43,730 bases of DNA from Paracoccaceae bacterium (GTDB taxonomy: Bacteria; Pseudomonadota; Alphaproteobacteria; Rhodobacterales; Rhodobacteraceae). Numbering within the stretch: the first letter of the stretch is position 1; the number at the start of each line of letters is the position of its first letter. Shown here in pieces: positions 39,821 through 43,730 of the stretch. The position numbers were made by a program, and so were the translations under genes. Below the pieces are notes generated by a model. It saw nothing but the letters and a program-made list of their open reading frames with translations. It had not been told where the DNA came from and ran no database searches. The DNA lies in NCBI GenBank assembly GCA_007693835.1, contig RECW01000146.1, positions 1 through 43,730 on the forward strand, read 5' to 3'.

Positions 39821-42156
39821 TTCTCGGCGTCCTTCATCGGCCGCACCCGCGCCGCGAGCAGCGCGAGCGCCGAAAGGCCGGCGATGGCGACCACGGCGAT
39901 CTCGCCCATGGTGTCGAGGGCGCGGAAGTCCACGAGGATCACGTTCACGATGTTCCGCCCGAAGGCTATGGTCGCCGAGGCCTTCTCGAAATAGTCGGTC
40001 AGGCTGCGGTCGATCTCGCCGTCCATCACCGCCATCAGCGCGCCGGTCACCGCCACGCCGACAGCGGCCCCGATGGCGCCGTTCCAGAGACGGGCGCGCT
40101 GGGCGGCCGCCGTGCGGGCGAGCGCGATCCGCGGCAGCTTGAGCAGCGCGACCGCGATGATGACGACGACCAGCGTCTCGACCATCAACTGGGTGATCGC
40201 CACGTCGATGGCGCCGTAGAGGGCGAAGATCAGCGCCACCCCGGCGCCGACCACGCCGAGCGAGGTGATCAGCAACAGCCGCCGCGCCGTCATCAGCAGC
40301 GTGAGCGAGGCGACCGCGATCAGCGCGACGACGAGCAGCATCAGACCCGGCGCCTCGCCCATCTCGATGGAGGGCCAGCCGCCGCCGACCCAGAGTCCCG
40401 CCGCCGTCATGCCGGCCATCGTCGCCATGGTGACGCGGAGGTAGCGGGGCAGATAACCCGACTGCAACAGCGCGGTGGTCTCGCGCGACAGGCCTGTCAG
40501 CACGCGCAGGAACACGTCATAGCTCCGCTCGAAGTCGCCGAGCGGTCGCGCGTCCGGCCGCAGCGCCCGGTCGCCGCGCAGCAGCCGGAAGCCCTGCCGG
40601 GCGCCGCCCGCCTCGAGAAGCGCGAGGCTCTCGCGGGTGCGCGGCAGACGCCGCCACAGGACATAGCCGAGCGCGAAGGTGACGACGCTGAGCGCGAGCG
40701 GCAGGTTCACGCCGCCGAACAGGTGCAGGTGAACGTCCATCGCCTCCCCGGCGACCGACGCGGCCATCGGCGCCACCAGCAGCTCCGCCGCGCCGGGCGC
40801 GAGGCCGAAGCCGAGCCCGAGCAGCGCGAGCGCCGCCGGCCCCGCCCACATGAAGAGGTGCGCGTCGGTCGGCGCCGCCTTCTTCGCCTTGAACTCGCCG
40901 GTGAACGGCGTCAACGCCACCGCGCCGGCGATGGCGATCATCATGGCGTTGGCGAGCAGCGCGGCGACCGCCACCAGCGCCGCCGGCGCGTCGCCATGCA
41001 GGGCGCCCTCGTAGATCGCCTCCTTGCCGATGAAGCCGAAGAAGGGCGGCAGACCCGCCATCGACGCGCCGGCGAGCAGCGCGACCAGCCACGTCAGCGG
41101 CATGTCGCGCCCGAGGCCCGACAGCCCGTCCGCCTCCCGCGTGCCCGCCTTCTTGTCGAGGATGCCGATCACGAGGAACAGCGACGCCTTGTAGAGCGCG
41201 TGGACGATCAGGAACACGCAGAAGGCGAGGATCGCCCCCTCCCCGCCTGCGCCGAGCATCATCGTCAGCGCGCCGAGGCCCATGACGGTCGTGTAGGCGA
41301 GGCCGAGCTTCAGGTCGGACTGGCGCATCGCCCAGATCGACGACAGCACCATGGTGGCGGCGCCCGTCAGCGTCAGCGTCCACATCCACAAGTCGGTGCC
41401 CGACAGGGCCGGCGACAGCCGCGCGAGCAGGTAGACGCCGGCCTTCACCATGGTCGCCGAGTGCAGGTAGGCCGACACCGGCGTCGGCGCCGCCATGGCG
41501 TTCGGCAACCAGTAGTGGAACGGGATCTGCGCCGACTTCGTGAAGCAGCCGAGGATCACCAGCCAGAAGACGCCCTGATACATGCCGCCGTTGCGCAGCG
41601 TCAGCGCGTAGTCGCCGAGCTCCGACAGCCGGTACGTCCCCGTCTGCTGGCCGGCGAGCAGCAGCCCGGCGAGCAGCGCCACGCCGCCGAGGCCGGTGAC
41701 GATCAGCGCCTGAACCGCCTTGGCCCGCGCCTCCGCCTTCTCGTGGTCGAAGCCGATCAGCAGGAAGGAGGTGACGGTGGTGCCTTCCCAGAACAGAAAC
41801 AGCGTCAGCGCGTCGTCGGCGAGCACCAGTCCGAGCATCGACAGCTCGAACAGGACCAGCAGCACGAGCAGCCGGTCGCGTTGCGGATGGGTGCGGAAGT
41901 ACTCGGCCGCGTAGAGCAGCACGAGCGCGCCGATGCCGGTGACCAGCAGGGCGAAGACCAGCCCGAGGCCGTCGATGGCGAAGGCGAAGGAGACGCCGAG
42001 CTGCGGCGCCCAGTCCCACACGAAAAAGACCGTCTCGCCCCCGTGGACGGCCGGAACGAACCCGAAGAACCACCACGCGGCGAGGGCGGAGAGCAGCGCA
42101 GGAACCAGCCGCCGCACGCCCGCGGCGCGCCCAGCCGGGCTTTCCGCCTCCGCCAT
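39817..42156 (-). CDS. mrpA: Mrp Na+/H+ antiporter subunit A
   Basis: This 779-residue membrane protein is the largest Mrp subunit, related to NuoL. The N-terminal two thirds carries the NuoL-like core: [96 protein letters not shown] (cores [19 protein letters not shown] and KAGVYLL) and [17 protein letters not shown]. The last part (from about residue 600) contains the region that resembles NuoJ and the MrpB-like end, [20 protein letters not shown] and [14 protein letters not shown]. It is first in the mrpABCDEFG operon. Its 149-base upstream region is shared with the divergent aldolase-like gene. Confidence 0.96.
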   Translation of the reverse strand: MAEAESPAGRAAGVRRLVPALLSALAAWWFFGFVPAVHGGETVFFVWDWAPQLGVSFAFAIDGLGLVFALLVTGIGALVLLYAAEYFRTHPQRDRLLVLLVLFELSMLGLVLADDALTLFLFWEGTTVTSFLLIGFDHEKAEARAKAVQALIVTGLGGVALLAGLLLAGQQTGTYRLSELGDYALTLRNGGMYQGVFWLVILGCFTKSAQIPFHYWLPNAMAAPTPVSAYLHSATMVKAGVYLLARLSPALSGTDLWMWTLTLTGAATMVLSSIWAMRQSDLKLGLAYTTVMGLGALTMMLGAGGEGAILAFCVFLIVHALYKASLFLVIGILDKKAGTREADGLSGLGRDMPLTWLVALLAGASMAGLPPFFGFIGKEAIYEGALHGDAPAALVAVAALLANAMMIAIAGAVALTPFTGEFKAKKAAPTDAHLFMWAGPAALALLGLGFGLAPGAAELLVAPMAASVAGEAMDVHLHLFGGVNLPLALSVVTFALGYVLWRRLPRTRESLALLEAGGARQGFRLLRGDRALRPDARPLGDFERSYDVFLRVLTGLSRETTALLQSGYLPRYLRVTMATMAGMTAAGLWVGGGWPSIEMGEAPGLMLLVVALIAVASLTLLMTARRLLLITSLGVVGAGVALIFALYGAIDVAITQLMVETLVVVIIAVALLKLPRIALARTAAAQRARLWNGAIGAAVGVAVTGALMAVMDGEIDRSLTDYFEKASATIAFGRNIVNVILVDFRALDTMGEIAVVAIAGLSALALLAARVRPMKDAEK

Positions 42157-42305
42157 CCGTGATCCCCCTGTCCCCTCGGGCGCGCGGACCGCGCCTCGTG
42201 CGTCGCAGCACCCTAGCGAGGCGCGCCGGAGCGGCCAAGCCCCGCCGGGCTTGCCGCGACGCCCTGCGCCGGCGAAGGTGCGCGCGACAGAAAAGGGAGA
42301 CCGCC

Positions 42306-43067
42306 ATGGCCGTTCAGCCGCTGCGCACCGACCAGCCCGACCCGCACCGCGAGGCGCGCGTCGACCTCGCCGCCGCCTTCCGCTGGGCGGCCCGCTTCAA
42401 CTGGCACGAGGCGGTCGCGAATCATTTCTCGCTCGCCGTGAACGAGCGCGGCACGCAGTTCCTGATGAACCCGAAGCTGGTCCACTTCAGCCGCGTCACC
42501 GCGTCGAGCCTGCTGCTGATCGACGCCGAGGATGGCGAGACGATGCGCCGCGCGGACGCGCCGGACCCCACTGCCTGGGGCCTGCACGGCGCGATCCATC
42601 GCGCCTGCCCGCACGCGCGCTGCGCGCTCCACGTCCATTCCAAATACGCCACGGTCCTCGCGAGCCTCGCCGACAGCCGGATGCCGCCCATCGACCAGAA
42701 CACGGCGATGTTCTTCGACCGCATCGTGGTCGACGAGCACTACGGCGGCCTCGCCTTCGAGGAGGAGGGCGAGCGGTGCGCGAAGCTGTTCGACGACCCG
42801 CGCAAGAAGGTGATGGTGATGGGCAACCACGGGGTGATGGTGATCGGCGACACCGTGGCCGACGCCTTCAACCGCCTCTACTACTTCGAGCGCGCGGCCG
42901 AGACGCTGATCACCGCCTACATGACGCAGCGCCCGCTGCGCGTGCTCTCCGACGCCGTCGCCGAGAAAACCGCGCGCGAGCTGGAGGACTATCCCGAAGG
43001 CGCGGAGCGGTTCCTCGCGGAGCTCAGGGCGATCCTCGACGACGAGGGGTCGGACTATCGCGCCTGA
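42306..43067 (+). CDS. Class II aldolase/adducin-fold protein lacking the catalytic Glu
   Basis: This 253-residue protein has the class II aldolase/adducin fold. The zinc-site pattern is kept: ALHVHSKYATVLAS gives His109 and His111, and MGNHGVMVIGD gives His175. In fuculose-phosphate aldolase a catalytic Glu precedes WRFH; here the aligned segment is PTAWGLH, so that position is Ala90. The protein may therefore bind metal and a small sugar- or hydroxyacid-like ligand without performing the same retro-aldol reaction. Substrate unknown. ATG 42306 has GGGAGA six bases upstream. It is divergent from mrpA, and its stop region overlaps the Nudix gene by 13 bases. Confidence 0.85.
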   Translation: MAVQPLRTDQPDPHREARVDLAAAFRWAARFNWHEAVANHFSLAVNERGTQFLMNPKLVHFSRVTASSLLLIDAEDGETMRRADAPDPTAWGLHGAIHRACPHARCALHVHSKYATVLASLADSRMPPIDQNTAMFFDRIVVDEHYGGLAFEEEGERCAKLFDDPRKKVMVMGNHGVMVIGDTVADAFNRLYYFERAAETLITAYMTQRPLRVLSDAVAEKTARELEDYPEGAERFLAELRAILDDEGSDYRA

Positions 43068-43519
43068 GCGGCGTAGCGGTCGATCACCAGCCTGAACTCG
43101 GGGATCAGATCGAGGCGCCGCGCCTGCGCCGGCGTGACGAAGGCGAAGCCGGCGCCTTCCGAGAGGCGCAGGTCGCCGGGCGCCGCGTCGACGCGCGCGG
43201 CGTAGACGAACAGGCGTCGGCGCGCCGGCGACCACGTCGACAAGACCCGCGCGAGCGGCGTCAGCGCCGCCGCGTCGACCGTCAGGCCGGTCTCCTCGGC
43301 CACTTCGCGAACGGCCGCCGCGCGCAACGCCTCGCCCGGCTCGACGCCGCCGCCGAAGAAGCACCAGAGACCCGGATGCGCGACGCCCGGCCGGTCGTCG
43401 CGCAACTGCAGGAGCAGCCGGCGTTCTGCGTCGATCAGCAGGACATGGGCGGCCGCGGCTTCGCCGGGCGCCGACCAGTCGCCGAGCGCGGCGAAGGCGC
43501 TTTCGTCGTCCGCCGTCAT
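43055..43519 (-). CDS. Nudix hydrolase
   Basis: This 154-residue protein has a complete Nudix box, from Gly57 through Glu63, REVAEETG (71-78), so it should bind Mg2+ and hydrolyse a nucleoside-diphosphate-linked compound. Preceding residues AHVLLIDAERRLLLQLRDDRPGVAHPGLWCFFGG match housekeeping-type Nudix proteins (cores LLLQLRDD and GLWCFFGGG). Substrate unknown. ATG 43519 overlaps the moaB stop by four bases (ATGA), so the two are translationally coupled; a frame extending upstream to 43570 lies within moaB. The 3' end overlaps the aldolase-like gene by 13 bases. Confidence 0.9.
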   Translation of the reverse strand: MTADDESAFAALGDWSAPGEAAAAHVLLIDAERRLLLQLRDDRPGVAHPGLWCFFGGGVEPGEALRAAAVREVAEETGLTVDAAALTPLARVLSTWSPARRRLFVYAARVDAAPGDLRLSEGAGFAFVTPAQARRLDLIPEFRLVIDRYAAQAR

Positions 43520-43730
43520 TTGCGGCGCAGGTGCTCGTCGAGGCGCGGCATGATCTCGACGAAGTTGCACGGGCGATGGCGCATGTCGAACTGCGGCGCG
43601 AGGATCGCGTCCCAGCCGTCCTTGCAGGCGCCCGGCGAGCCGGGCAGCGCGAACAGGTATTTCCCGTTCGCCACGCCGGCGCAGGCGCGCGACTGGATCG
43701 CCGAGGTGCCGATCTTCTGGAACGAGATCA
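43516..43730 (-). CDS. moaB: Molybdenum cofactor biosynthesis protein B, C-terminal part (cut by window edge)
   Basis: The last 71 codons of a minus-strand gene reach the right edge of the window. The translation includes ISFQKIGTSAIQSRA, NGKYLFALPGSPGACKDGW and RPCNFVEIMPRLDEHLRRK before the stop. The ALPGSxGAC and RPCNFVExxPRL motifs identify the MoaB/MogA family, with the latter favouring MoaB. These proteins bind molybdopterin and act in its adenylation or stabilisation; bacterial MoaB's own activity is uncertain. The 5' end lies outside. Its stop codon overlaps the Nudix start (ATGA). Confidence 0.9.
   Translation of the reverse strand, partial: ISFQKIGTSAIQSRACAGVANGKYLFALPGSPGACKDGWDAILAPQFDMRHRPCNFVEIMPRLDEHLRRK

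Noticed and set aside
42179-42195. GGCGCG/CGCGCC hairpin between mrpA and the aldolase-like gene
   Set aside because: It lies in a divergent intergenic region where a terminator is not expected, and such short GC stems arise often by chance at this base composition.

Overview
The window is a dense, very GC-rich stretch of bacterial chromosome with about 44 protein-coding genes and no gene-free stretch longer than about 190 bases. Gene content and order point to an alphaproteobacterium, probably of the Hyphomicrobiales/Rhodobacterales type: an inositol-phosphatase / DUF4170 / DUF374 / waaA / lpxK block, a hrcA-grpE pair, a YcgN-type cysteine-cluster protein, a FemAB-like DUF482 protein, a RACE-type corrinoid activator and a seven-gene Mrp antiporter operon. 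I see no rRNA, tRNA, CRISPR array, insertion sequence, integrase or phage gene. It reads as core chromosome, not a mobile island.

Layout. 1-2550: gatA and gatC of the tRNA-dependent amidotransferase, both on the minus strand but separated by an NAD(P)-binding protein gene on the plus strand. 2577-4681: a ceramidase-like membrane protein, a UPF0173 metal-dependent hydrolase and a MaoC-type hydratase. 4813-7885: ribF, a PlsC-type acyltransferase and an LplT-like transporter in one tight operon. 7971-9545: a soluble PAS hybrid histidine kinase, overlapping tail-to-tail with a secreted TlpA-like thioredoxin (9521-10042). 10135-11673: a YcgN-type protein and threonine aldolase. 11681-14512 (minus): an operon of RidA, glycerophosphodiesterase, DUF482 and pterin carbinolamine dehydratase. 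14689-17410: MlaA, MlaC and cyclopropane fatty acid synthase. 17469-22946: PmbA/TldE, inositol monophosphatase family, DUF4170, DUF374 acyltransferase, WaaA and LpxK. 22900-29575 (minus): a RACE protein, a small unknown membrane protein, an MFS transporter and aminopeptidase N. 29762-33460: a peptide-type ABC transporter (two permeases and a double ATPase) without a binding protein. 33510-36281 (minus): grpE, hrcA and a quinone-oxidoreductase-like gene. 36343-42156 (minus): mrpG to mrpA. 42306-43730: a class II aldolase/adducin-like gene, a Nudix hydrolase and the 3' part of moaB.

Functionally, many genes act on the cell envelope and its lipids: acyl transfer to lysolipids, lysolipid transport, outer-membrane lipid retrieval (MlaA/MlaC), cyclopropanation, Kdo and lipid A assembly (WaaA, LpxK), glycerophosphodiester breakdown and a ceramidase homologue. 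I found no single unmistakably new system. The points most worth a second look are the gatC/gatA split, the PlsC plus LplT-like pair with an altered acyltransferase motif, the RACE gene with no methyltransferase partner that overlaps lpxK, the ABC operon lacking a binding protein and carrying a permease with an extra N-terminal membrane region, and the aldolase-family protein that has lost its catalytic glutamate. Start sites were chosen from visible ribosome binding sites and overlaps. Family names rest on motif recognition, not database searches.
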